From Bacillota bacterium (GTDB lineage: Bacteria; Bacillota; Desulfitobacteriia; Desulfitobacteriales; Desulfitobacteriaceae), in contig JAEWCM010000176.1 in the NCBI GenBank assembly GCA_023390635.1, positions 28,138-92,137 of the forward strand: a stretch of 64,000 nt of DNA, read 5' to 3'. The notes under the pieces were generated by a model. That model did not search any database, was not told where the DNA came from, and saw only the letters and a program-made list of their open reading frames with translations. Both the position numbers and the translations under genes were made by a program. Below, piece after piece: positions 33,355-41,346 of this stretch; the first letter of the stretch is position 1; each line of letters begins with the position of its first letter.

Positions 33355-33517
33355 TCTTTATTTTAAGCACACAATCCTCATCCATACTATTCAAGGTCAA
33401 TTCTATCTAAATTTCTTTACACAGCAATATTATCCTCCATTAAATTACAAAATAAGTAAAGAAAGTTTGATCAAACGCTTCCTTCACTTTTATTTCTTCA
33501 TCTGTTTCAAATAAAAA

Positions 33518-33561
33518 GGGGCTATTTATTGTGAACTTTCCAATCCACAGTAAACAGTCCC
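33518..33561 (-). terminator. intrinsic terminator of the efp operon (distal)
   Basis: A 16-bp stem (GGGGCTATTTATTGTG against CACAGTAAACAGTCCC, two mismatches and one wobble) is followed on the minus strand by TTTTTATTTG. It lies about 60 bases beyond the efp stop and separates the core operon from the accessory region. Confidence 0.75.
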
Positions 33562-33579
33562 TATCTTTTAAAATTTACA

Positions 33580-33599
33580 ATTCAAGGAATACCTTGAAT
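33580..33599 (-). terminator. small hairpin directly after efp
   Basis: An 8-bp stem ATTCAAGG/CCTTGAAT with a 4-base loop, 18 bases after the efp stop. The T-rich stretch that follows on the minus strand is short. It is perhaps a first, weaker termination signal. Confidence 0.5.
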
Positions 33600-33616
33600 C
33601 CACACAAAGCAGCTGC

Positions 33617-34174
33617 TTAAGCCCTCTGCACATAGTTTCCTGTCCGGGTATCAATGATCAGTACATCCCCTTCATTAACAAAGAAAGGCACTTGAACAAT
33701 AGCACCTGTTTCCAGAGTCGCAGGCTTTGATCCGCCCGTTGCGGTATCGCCGCGTACTCCCGGATCAGTAGCGGCTACCGCCAACTGAACCGTGTTGGGC
33801 AAATCTACCCCGATCACATCGCTGCCGAAGAAAAGAATTCCCAGTTCCATATTTTCCTTAAGCCACTTAACACCGTCACCGATCTGTTCTTCCGTCAGTG
33901 AAGTTTGTTCATAGGTTTCATTATCCATCATGACGAAGTGATCTCCGTCTTTATATAAATACTGCATAATGCGGCGTTCCACATGAGCCTTAGGTACTTT
34001 TTCACCGGCATTGAACTTCCGCTCAACTACACCGCCTGTTCTTACATTTTTGAGCTTTGTGCGCACGAAAGCCGCGCCTTTTCCCGGTTTTACATGCTGG
34101 AATTCGACGATTGTATATACATCGCCATCTACTTCAATCGTTACTCCGGTTTTAAATTCGTTTGATGAAATCAT
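33617..34174 (-). CDS. efp: translation elongation factor P
   Basis: A 185-residue EF-P with the normal three beta-barrel layout. The tip of domain I is [10 protein letters not shown], with the modifiable lysine at K32. The C-terminal signature [12 protein letters not shown] is intact. It rescues ribosomes stalled at proline runs. GGGGGAAAAAG precedes the ATG. It ends the aroQ-pepP-efp gene group. In related genomes spoIIIAA follows soon after, but here 27 kb intervene. Confidence 0.97.
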   Translation of the reverse strand: MISSNEFKTGVTIEVDGDVYTIVEFQHVKPGKGAAFVRTKLKNVRTGGVVERKFNAGEKVPKAHVERRIMQYLYKDGDHFVMMDNETYEQTSLTEEQIGDGVKWLKENMELGILFFGSDVIGVDLPNTVQLAVAATDPGVRGDTATGGSKPATLETGAIVQVPFFVNEGDVLIIDTRTGNYVQRA

Positions 34175-34250
34175 AAAATCTTTTTCCCCCTAAATGAAAA
34201 ATCATAATACCTTAAATTAGCTTAAAAATGGCAGTGATAACTTCCCTAGA

Positions 34251-35312
34251 TTACTCAATAATAATGAACTCCTTTGCGCTTTGTGTCAAGACCTCGCAAC
34301 CTTCTTCTGTTACCAATACCATATCTTCAACCCTTACTCCGCCCCAATTGGGCAGATAAACACCAGGCTCAACCGTCACGATCATTCCCGGCTCCAGAAC
34401 CCGCTCTTCCCGCATATTCAGATTTGGTCCTTCATGGATAGCTAAGCCCACCGAATGGCCTAAACCATGTCCGAAATATTTGCCATAGCCTGCATCTGCC
34501 AGGAAGGTACGCACCACCTCATCAACCTCTTTCCCGGTCTTCCCCGGTGCTACCGTTTCAATTCCCAACAAATTGGCCTTTAATACCAGTTCGTAGATTT
34601 CTCGCTGCTTGTCATCAGGCTGACCTAAGCAAACGGTTCTCGTGATATCGGAACAATATCCCTGATAGAGTGCACCAAAATCCATGGTCAGGAGCTCTCC
34701 CATTTCAATTTGTTTTGATGTTGCCACTCCATGAGGCATGGCCGAACGCCAGCCTGAAGCAACGATAAAGTCAAAGCTCCTGCCGCTTGCCCCCTGCTTG
34801 CGCATCGCAAATTCCAATTCAGCAGATATCTCTTCTTCAGTCTGCCCTGCTTTAAGGATATCTAAAACATGACTGAAAGATTGATCGGCTATTTCTGCAG
34901 CCTTACGGATCAAAGCAATTTCTTCCTCATCTTTTATGGAACGCATCTCGGCAACTAACTGAGAAGAGGGGCGGAGTTCCCCTTCCGGGAACACTTCCTT
35001 TAGGATGCTATAGTCTGCAAAGGTCACATAGTCTGCCTCAAAAGCAATCTGCTTTGCCGGACCTGCCAGTTCCTTCAGCTCTCTAAGAGAGTCATTGCCC
35101 ACTTTGATAATCTGGAACAAAGGAGCCTGAGCCGTAGCCTGTTCAATATAACGGAAATCCGTGAGAAGATATGCTTTATCTGCAGTGATGAGCAAAGTAG
35201 CCGCTGTTCCTGTAAATCCACTCAGGTAACGCCTGTTTTCCGGGCTCATCACCACAAAAGCGTCTAATTGATTTTTTTCCATTGCTTGGCGCAGCTTTTC
35301 TAACCGATTCAT
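34251..35312 (-). CDS. Xaa-Pro aminopeptidase (M24 family)
   Basis: A 353-residue metallopeptidase. The creatinase-type N-terminal domain (1-125) is followed by the pita-bread catalytic domain with metal ligands in LTMDFGALYQGYCSDITRT (both Asp), GHGLGHSVGLAIHEGP (His), VTVEPGVY (Glu) and VRVEDMV (Glu). It releases an N-terminal residue next to proline. Its place directly before efp is conserved in many Firmicutes. AAAGGAAG precedes the ATG. Confidence 0.94.
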   Translation of the reverse strand: MNRLEKLRQAMEKNQLDAFVVMSPENRRYLSGFTGTAATLLITADKAYLLTDFRYIEQATAQAPLFQIIKVGNDSLRELKELAGPAKQIAFEADYVTFADYSILKEVFPEGELRPSSQLVAEMRSIKDEEEIALIRKAAEIADQSFSHVLDILKAGQTEEEISAELEFAMRKQGASGRSFDFIVASGWRSAMPHGVATSKQIEMGELLTMDFGALYQGYCSDITRTVCLGQPDDKQREIYELVLKANLLGIETVAPGKTGKEVDEVVRTFLADAGYGKYFGHGLGHSVGLAIHEGPNLNMREERVLEPGMIVTVEPGVYLPNWGGVRVEDMVLVTEEGCEVLTQSAKEFIIIE

Positions 35313-35336
35313 GTACTAAACTTCCTTTCCGTCCTT

Positions 35337-35792
35337 TTACTTTAGTATCTCCGTCCTGTGCTCTTTTATGAAATTCATCCCGTATTCCAAAGCCAGCTCA
35401 TAGCTGCCGGCTCCCAGTCCGGCGATCTGACCGATGCATACAGGAGCGATCATGGATGTGTGACGAAATTCCTCACGGGCATGGATGTTGGACAAATGTA
35501 CTTCAATTGCCGGTACGTGTACGGACGTAATAGCATCACGAATCGCCACACTGGTATGGGTCCAGGCCCCGGGATTAAGTATTAGAAAGTCCCGAGAAGT
35601 GAGTTTATGTATCCACTCAATCAATTCTCCCTCATGATTGGTCTGGTGGCATTCGATTTCTATGCCCTGCTCTGCCGCCATGGCTGTCAGCCGGTCATTA
35701 ATCTCAGCCAGGGTGCACCTGCCGTAATGTTCCGGCTCTCTTTGCCCCAGCAAATTTAAATTTACACCATGCAAGACCCACAATTTATCCAT
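35337..35792 (-). CDS. aroQ: type II 3-dehydroquinate dehydratase
   Basis: A 151-residue enzyme of the shikimate pathway (third step, dodecameric type II form). Visible motifs are LHGVNLNLLGQREPEHYG with the catalytic Arg/Tyr lid, INPGAWTHTSVAIRDAI-like (LNPGAWTHTS here), EVHLSNIHAREEFR and a final GLGAGSYELAL. The ATG at 35792 is preferred over one 6 bases upstream because GGAAGG then has normal spacing. The other aro genes (B, K, C, E) are 9-13 kb upstream in the same direction. Confidence 0.95.
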   Translation of the reverse strand: MDKLWVLHGVNLNLLGQREPEHYGRCTLAEINDRLTAMAAEQGIEIECHQTNHEGELIEWIHKLTSRDFLILNPGAWTHTSVAIRDAITSVHVPAIEVHLSNIHAREEFRHTSMIAPVCIGQIAGLGAGSYELALEYGMNFIKEHRTEILK

Positions 35793-35832
35793 TCTCATCC
35801 CTTCCTAACCATTAGATTTTATCATATTTCAA

Positions 35833-35903
35833 AGGACTAGCATAGTCACTTTCCAGTTCAGAGCCTTGTGAGCACTGTTTTCCCGGAAAACCAGCCTAGT
35901 CCT
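35833..35903 (-). other. structured intergenic element upstream of aroQ
   Basis: AGGACTAG (35833-35840) pairs with CTAGTCCT (35896-35903). Inside lies a near-palindrome GTTTTCC-G-GGAAAAC. The element fills most of the 160-base gap between the LysM gene and aroQ. It may be a terminator, a leader RNA or a short dispersed repeat. There is no U-run. Confidence 0.35.
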
Positions 35904-35959
35904 CCTATTTGTTTTCCTTCTTCTTTTTATCCGTTTTTAATCTAATGTTTTCTTCATTA

Positions 35960-36457
35960 TCACTGCCGCTGCTCATGTCTCTCCTCTGCCGGCGTTATCT
36001 CAACTGCCTGGGTCAATGGACTTCCTTCGCCACTCATCAAGCGGGGAGAATGAACCAAATTGATGTTGCTGAGCATGATTTGAACTTCACAAGGCCCCCC
36101 TGCCACAGGCTGCACCTTTCTGATTTCCGTCCGGGGCAGAATCAGGTGCAATTCATGGGGAACCTTCATCTCGCCTACCCGGCGAATACTGAATTTTAGC
36201 CCTTCTATTTCCATAGAAATCTCATCCATTGATTCTCCGCAGAACTTATCACTGCCGGATTGTCCCGAATGAGCGTATGCATTAAGACCGCCATCCCCGC
36301 TCTTCACACTTGTGGGGCAGTTAACCTTCTGCCCGATTTGCAAAGCTCCCGGATTAATACCCGGATTGGCTTTCATCCACTCTTCCCCAGTCCCGCCCAG
36401 TTTTTGTCCTAATTTATAAAAAGTATCTCCTGCTTTTATAACATACTCCCTGGCCAC
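35960..36457 (-). CDS. LysM-domain protein linked to the pilus operon
   Basis: A 165-residue protein. Residues 1-50 are one LysM repeat (YVIKAGDTFYKLGQKLGG, then NPGINPGALQIGQKV, in part) that binds peptidoglycan-type glycans. The rest is of unknown fold and has no signal peptide. Absence of a signal is also seen in spore-coat LysM proteins such as SafA. The GTG at 36457 is preferred because GGGAGGG lies 6 bases before it. It follows pilO and could help anchor the pilus machine or a spore structure to the wall (inference). Confidence 0.75.
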   Translation of the reverse strand: MAREYVIKAGDTFYKLGQKLGGTGEEWMKANPGINPGALQIGQKVNCPTSVKSGDGGLNAYAHSGQSGSDKFCGESMDEISMEIEGLKFSIRRVGEMKVPHELHLILPRTEIRKVQPVAGGPCEVQIMLSNINLVHSPRLMSGEGSPLTQAVEITPAEERHEQRQ

Positions 36458-36514
36458 ATGCAACCCTCCCTTTTTCTAATTTATGGCAGAAGGGGTTGGT
36501 TCTGTTCCCCCTTT

Positions 36515-37093
36515 TTATTTACCTTTTTCTTCATCCTTAATCGGAAAGAATATTTTCAGCATGCCATGCCCGCCGTCCTCCACCAGATTTAATTCCTGTG
36601 TCCGCCATTGATTATTTTGCTCCAAACTGGTTAAGCCTTCGATGATCCCGCTCCACTCTCCCTGCCATTGAATATGCACTAGAATGTAGTCACCATTATC
36701 ACGCTCTCCGCGCATTTCCATCTTAAAATCGGTCACCTGTACACCTTGTTCATAAAAGTTTCTGCAGCATTTATCAAAGATAACCGGTAAATCGGCCTCT
36801 CCCGGTCGATACAAATTGCTCCCCTTTAGGGGGATCGCTGCCTCTTGATGGACCATTTCTTCTAATGACAATTGTTCCCCGCGCAGTCTGGTGATTTCAC
36901 TTTGGGCAGGCAGCAAAATCAGTAGATAAATGAGCGCTCCGCCCAAAAGCAAAAAAATCAGGACCCACCCGTTGCTACCCTTTAATCCTTGAACAGCCGC
37001 TGCTCTCAGCCTGGTCAGAAAAGGTGGTTTGGATTTTATCAAGCCATGGGGCTGGATGTTTACGCCGGATTGATCCGAAAATGTACCTTTCAC
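36515..37093 (-). CDS. pilO: PilO-like pilus assembly protein
   Basis: A 192-residue protein: a short cytoplasmic N-terminus, one membrane helix (about residues 42-60), a short coiled-coil-prone segment, and a periplasm-side-like alpha/beta domain. This is the PilO layout, and its place after the pilM-pilN gene supports it. It should join PilM and PilN in the inner alignment complex of the type IV pilus. A GTG start with AGGAG 8 bases upstream. Confidence 0.75.
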   Translation of the reverse strand: MKGTFSDQSGVNIQPHGLIKSKPPFLTRLRAAAVQGLKGSNGWVLIFLLLGGALIYLLILLPAQSEITRLRGEQLSLEEMVHQEAAIPLKGSNLYRPGEADLPVIFDKCCRNFYEQGVQVTDFKMEMRGERDNGDYILVHIQWQGEWSGIIEGLTSLEQNNQWRTQELNLVEDGGHGMLKIFFPIKDEEKGK

Positions 37094-37109
37094 TCCTTTA
37101 TCTCCTTTA

Positions 37110-38450
37110 CTACTTATTTTTATTACCCGCCGCTAAAGAGAACTTTATCTTTCCGTCCCCTCCCCTGCTATACTCCTGCAAGGTGGGCAACCGCCAGTTC
37201 AGCTCTTCCAAGACTTTAATCAACTTATGTACGCCATCCCCGCTTTCCGCTTGGCCTTTCACCAGTAATCCACTGATGGTTACTTCCACTTGAATCAATT
37301 GAACCGATTCAGGAACCCGCTGCAAAAAATCTCCTACCTCAACCCGGGCCGAGCCAGGTAAAAACAGTTGACTTTCCGTAAAACCTCCCACTGCCTGAGA
37401 TTGGACTTCTTGCTGAAGGCGGCTGATTTCCTGCTGGATCTTTAATTCTTCCCGGTAAGGCATATACCAAGCCAGACTTCCTGCTCCAATCAATAACGCC
37501 AAGGCAACAGACCAGTGACGTTCCCGTTCCTTTTTCTTTATTTTTAAAGCTTCCCGGTTGAAATTCAGTTGAGACTTTCCCTCCCGAATTCCCCACGCAT
37601 AGCTCATTAGGGCGAGCTCATCCTCACCTCTCTCTTCACACTGCAAAGCGGCCCATAGCCTGGGCCAAACCTCTCCATCAACAGAAAAATGATTGTCTCC
37701 TGCACTTAATTCTTCTCCCAGACTTGCTGCCAGAGGATCTTTTCCCGTAATCACCGTAAACGTTTCTGTCATGGGCCAAAGACCGGAGCGGACAAGCATC
37801 CGGCGGATTTCCCTGACCAGGGTTGCCCGCTCCGGCCCACTCCCTGCGTCATCCTTCTCCAACACAGCATTTCGCACCAACAAGGGCACACCCTCATCAA
37901 ATAGAATGAGATTCAAGTTTCTTTCTTCCACATGGATGTATAATGCTTTCTTTAGACCACATCGTTTAAGGGCCTGACCTACTGCTGCCACAGAGTAATT
38001 AATCCCAGCTACACTTAATCCGGCCTGGGCACAGTACTTCATATACTTATGCACCTCGGGCTTTTTAGCTGCCCCGACCAACACCCTCAGATAGTTGGCC
38101 TTTTTATCTTCGGCCACGACGCAAACATCTGTTATTCTTTCCTCAGGGGGTAGAGGAATTTCTTCCTCAAGCAAATAAGTAAATGCCGACTTTCGATTCC
38201 TTTTTCTGATCCATGGAAGCGTAAATGTATGCAAATAGCTTTGAGCAAAGGGAATTAGAAGATAGGCCTCGGTATCCCGGCGACCGTATTTAATCCTCAA
38301 ATCATTCTCAATCTTCACCATCGCCTCTTTCTCTTGAGCAGATGAATGCCATTGATATGAAACAATGCTTTTCTCCTGCCTCGCGCCAATCCCCATTTCC
38401 ATTACTTTAACTCCGGTTAGGGTTATTTCCAGAACCACTTTCTTTTTCAA
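37110..38450 (-). CDS. PilM-PilN fusion protein
   Basis: A 446-residue protein. Residues 1-290 look like the actin-like ATPase PilM (VVLEITLTGVKVMEMG at the start, ALYIHVEERNLNLILFDEG near 164). A membrane helix at about 313-331 follows, then a coiled coil and a PilN-like domain to the end. In most bacteria PilM and PilN are separate proteins that bind each other. Here they are one polypeptide. A TTG start with GGAGGTGAAAGG upstream is likely. PilO follows after 16 bases. Confidence 0.75.
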   Translation of the reverse strand: MKKKVVLEITLTGVKVMEMGIGARQEKSIVSYQWHSSAQEKEAMVKIENDLRIKYGRRDTEAYLLIPFAQSYLHTFTLPWIRKRNRKSAFTYLLEEEIPLPPEERITDVCVVAEDKKANYLRVLVGAAKKPEVHKYMKYCAQAGLSVAGINYSVAAVGQALKRCGLKKALYIHVEERNLNLILFDEGVPLLVRNAVLEKDDAGSGPERATLVREIRRMLVRSGLWPMTETFTVITGKDPLAASLGEELSAGDNHFSVDGEVWPRLWAALQCEERGEDELALMSYAWGIREGKSQLNFNREALKIKKKERERHWSVALALLIGAGSLAWYMPYREELKIQQEISRLQQEVQSQAVGGFTESQLFLPGSARVEVGDFLQRVPESVQLIQVEVTISGLLVKGQAESGDGVHKLIKVLEELNWRLPTLQEYSRGGDGKIKFSLAAGNKNK

Positions 38451-38519
38451 CCTTTCACCTCCTGGCCGCCCTCTATAATAAAGCTGTGTTTCAACCGCTT
38501 TAACCTACTCAAACCACCT

Positions 38520-39029
38520 CTAATCTTCTGACGATGACCATAATCTCTGAGCCGCCTTATCCACCACCTTCACCTCTGCACCCTTACCGTCGCTCGTCAA
38601 ATATATGGTAATCATGCTGGTAGCCGCCGGCAAAGCACCGGAGGCAGGCAATGTCTCAACAGCAAACCCTTTTTGTACACCTGTGCCTGCATTCTGTTGG
38701 ATCACAGAAGGATCGAGTTTAGAAATATATTCAGAAATAAATACCTTTCTTTCATCGACCACCGCACCCCCACTGCTGGCCAGTTCAGTCAGTTTCGGAT
38801 AAATGCCTTTTTCCACCTGATACCTGTCCAGAGCCGTTTTTACCTGATGCCCTGTGGCAACATCGGCGTTTTGGCGGGCCTTTTCCACACTGGAATTAAT
38901 CTTAGGAAGAGCAATGGCTGCTATGATGGCTATAATAATCAGCACAGCCATGATCTCCACCAGTGTAAATCCCCCCTGGCTCGTTTTCTTTCCGGTAAGC
39001 TCACTGCTCTCCGGTCCGGAAATGACCAT
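38520..39029 (-). CDS. type IV major pilin / prepilin-like protein
   Basis: A 169-residue prepilin. The cleavage site is G20-F21 in SQGGFTLVEIMAVL, with the assembly glutamate at position 5 of the mature form. A 20-residue hydrophobic helix (IIIAIIAAIALPK) follows, then a globular part. The hydrophilic leader is about 20 residues, longer than classic type IVa leaders. It is probably the main subunit of the pilus or pseudopilus made by this cluster. GGGGATAAG precedes the ATG. Confidence 0.88.
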   Translation of the reverse strand: MVISGPESSELTGKKTSQGGFTLVEIMAVLIIIAIIAAIALPKINSSVEKARQNADVATGHQVKTALDRYQVEKGIYPKLTELASSGGAVVDERKVFISEYISKLDPSVIQQNAGTGVQKGFAVETLPASGALPAATSMITIYLTSDGKGAEVKVVDKAAQRLWSSSED

Positions 39030-39074
39030 AAATCTTATCCCCCTGTTCTCCTTTTATCGTTCGCCTCTCTCAGC

Positions 39075-40283
39075 CTATCCTGTATGCATATAGGTTCCTG
39101 CATCCGTTAGGGGGAGCAGAACTCCGAGGGCCAGCAGTCCCACTACCAATGCCGCTCCCAGTATCATCATAGGTTCTGCCCGCTTGCCCCACAAATCCAG
39201 CTTTCCATAAAGTTCTTGAGTGTAAATCCGGGATACATGGGTCAGCATCTTTTCCAACTGCCCCGTCTTTTCTCCTGTTGCCAGCAAATCACAGGCCAAC
39301 GGAGGAAATAATCGGGGTGCAGAGCGGAACAGAGCACTTAATCTCAGACCGGACTTGATCCCCTTGACGCCCTGATCAGACCATGCCTTTACTTCGGGAG
39401 CTGAGGAATGAGCACCGGTTAAGCGCAGGGCCTCCAAAATCCCCATGCCCGAATCAAGGAGGTTCCCCAGAATTAAGGTACATTGAACCAAATCACTTAA
39501 ACAATAAAGGTTTCCTACCAAAGGAAGACGGCGCTTCATCCATTCCCATTTTTCACGCCACTCCGGACCGTTTCGCAGCTTACCTATGCTCCAAAATATA
39601 ATAGGCGCCAGTGCTATGATCCCTAGACTATAAGGCATTAAGCGTCCGGCCACAAAGACTGCTTTAGTAAGAAAAGGCATCGGCACTTGAGCGGAAAAGT
39701 AAAGGTCTTCATAGAGGGGAATAATCCACAAGCTGAAAACATAAGTTAAGCTTCCTATCATAATCAAAAGAAGCAACGGATAGCTCAAGCTTTTTTTGAT
39801 CCGCCTCAGGAAAGTATACTCCTGCTCCATTTGGGCACCGGCTTGCTCTAAGGCTTCTATCAAACGCCCGGATCTTTCCCCCGACTTTATCAAGGAGAGC
39901 ACGAAAAAAGGGGGGGCTGGCTCAATCTTTGCCAGTACCTCAGAAAGAAGCCTGCCATTTCTAATTCCTTCCGTCAATGTTCCCCACTCCAACTTCTTCC
40001 CAGCTCCTTCTTTATGGGAAGCCAGCATCTCCAGAGCAGTCAACAAGGGCACCCCTGCTTTCAAAATAACCGTCAGCCTCATAGTCAAACTAATCCAGTA
40101 TTGATAACCCTCCGTCTTACTGGTATAGCTTACTCTGATTTGCCGGTGCGCCCGAATCTTTAAGGGGATCATCCCATTCTCTCTTAACCTGCTCTTTACC
40201 TGGATTCCTTCATGTGCTTCCCACTTCCCATACCTGACCGTACCCTGAGCATCGATCGCTTTCCAGCGAAAGAAACGCACCAT
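39075..40283 (-). CDS. pilC: type IV pilus inner-membrane platform protein PilC
   Basis: A 402-residue GspF/PilC-family protein with two repeated cytoplasmic domains and three hydrophobic helices (about residues 150-172, 200-222 and 372-395). Motifs include MTLRLTVILKAGVPLLTALEML-like and MLTHVSRIYTQEL. It is the membrane platform on which the PilB and PilT motors act. The frame is open 13 codons upstream inside pilT. The ATG at 40283 has GTAGGTGA before it and follows the pilT stop by 4 bases. Confidence 0.92.
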   Translation of the reverse strand: MVRFFRWKAIDAQGTVRYGKWEAHEGIQVKSRLRENGMIPLKIRAHRQIRVSYTSKTEGYQYWISLTMRLTVILKAGVPLLTALEMLASHKEGAGKKLEWGTLTEGIRNGRLLSEVLAKIEPAPPFFVLSLIKSGERSGRLIEALEQAGAQMEQEYTFLRRIKKSLSYPLLLLIMIGSLTYVFSLWIIPLYEDLYFSAQVPMPFLTKAVFVAGRLMPYSLGIIALAPIIFWSIGKLRNGPEWREKWEWMKRRLPLVGNLYCLSDLVQCTLILGNLLDSGMGILEALRLTGAHSSAPEVKAWSDQGVKGIKSGLRLSALFRSAPRLFPPLACDLLATGEKTGQLEKMLTHVSRIYTQELYGKLDLWGKRAEPMMILGAALVVGLLALGVLLPLTDAGTYMHTG

Positions 40284-40287
40284 TTCA

Positions 40288-41343
40288 TCACCTACCCATG
40301 ACAAATTCTTGCCCGTCGTCATCCTTTATCAATCCCTGGTCCGTCAAATCCTTGATAGCCTTTTCCATACTTTGCATTCCCTCTTGAGTTCCTGTCTGCA
40401 ATACAGTGAGAAGCTGATGGTCTTTTCCTGTTCTGATCAAATGCCTGACTGCCGGGACCGCCACCAATACTTCAAATGCAGCGACCCTTCCCGTTCCGTC
40501 CGCTTTAGAGATAAGCCGCTGAGCCATGACTCCTTCCAGCACCGAGGCCAAGTATGCCCTGACCTCTTGCTGCTGAGCTTCGGAAAAAATATCAACCATT
40601 CGCTCAATCGCTTGCACCGTACTCTGAGTGTGCAGGGTGCCAAGTACTAGGTGACCGCTTGCACCAGCTGTAAGAGCCGTCCTGATGGTCTCTTTATCCC
40701 GCATCTCTCCAATCAGGATCACATCAGGGTCCTGCCGCAAAGCCGCTCTCAGGGCTGCAGGGAAAGACGGACAGTCCGTACCGATTTCCCGCTGGCTGAT
40801 TAGGCTTTTATGCCGGAAATGAATATACTCGATAGGATCTTCCAATGTAATAATATGTCGAGCATAATGCCGGTTCAGATAGCCGATCAACGATGCCAGT
40901 GTGGTGGATTTTCCGCTCCCCGCCGCCCCTGTAACGAGAATAAGACCTTGTCGTTTCTTAACCAGTTTTAAGCACACAGAGGGAATTAACAGTTCTTCCG
41001 GTGTGGGTATTTTGTCCGATATCAGACGTACGGCCATTGCCGTCCCCCCATAGTGGCGAAAGATATTGACCCGGTAACGGGCCACCCCGGTCAGATTGTA
41101 AGCAAAATCAACATCACCATGCAGGGAAAACTTGTTTTTTTGCTCTTCCTTCATGATTGGCCAAGCGATATTATGTATATCCTGTTCTGTTAAAACCGTA
41201 TTGCCCCAAGGAACTAGCTCTCCATCCATCCGAAAAATGGGAATCTGTTCAGCAACTAAATGAATATCTGAAGCCTTAACCCTTGCCGCAGCTGCCAATA
41301 GATTTTTTAGCACAACTCCTTCACCCCTCTGTTCATCGAACAT
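40288..41343 (-). CDS. pilT: twitching motility / pilus retraction ATPase PilT
   Basis: A 351-residue hexameric ATPase. Visible are the Walker A VTGAAGSGKSTTLASL near residue 136, the Asp box ITLEDPIEYIH, Walker B DVILIGEMRD, the His box GTLHTQS, and the PilT-type AIRTALTAGASGHLVL region (here TIRTALTAGASGHLVL). It depolymerises pili. The ATG at 41343 has only a GAGAG before it. A GTG ten codons on has AAGGAG nearby and is an alternative start. It overlaps in spacing with pilB. Confidence 0.92.
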   Translation of the reverse strand: MFDEQRGEGVVLKNLLAAAARVKASDIHLVAEQIPIFRMDGELVPWGNTVLTEQDIHNIAWPIMKEEQKNKFSLHGDVDFAYNLTGVARYRVNIFRHYGGTAMAVRLISDKIPTPEELLIPSVCLKLVKKRQGLILVTGAAGSGKSTTLASLIGYLNRHYARHIITLEDPIEYIHFRHKSLISQREIGTDCPSFPAALRAALRQDPDVILIGEMRDKETIRTALTAGASGHLVLGTLHTQSTVQAIERMVDIFSEAQQQEVRAYLASVLEGVMAQRLISKADGTGRVAAFEVLVAVPAVRHLIRTGKDHQLLTVLQTGTQEGMQSMEKAIKDLTDQGLIKDDDGQEFVMGR

Positions 41344-41346
41344 CTC

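Larger units (their letters stand above)
26760..33361 (-). mobile_element. candidate integron-like gene-cassette array without integrase
   Basis: Nine minus-strand genes, mostly single and of cargo type (three GNATs, a phosphatase, nucleotidyltransferase, nitroreductase, SpoU methyltransferase, DinB-type protein and one unknown), are separated at several junctions by 47-79 nt inverted repeats. These have CATATAAC/GTTATATG-like ends and inner complementary boxes offset by unequal spacers (sites A-E listed separately). This is how integron cassettes are joined. No integrase gene is visible. Some junctions show no site, so the array would be partial or decayed. Confidence 0.4.
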
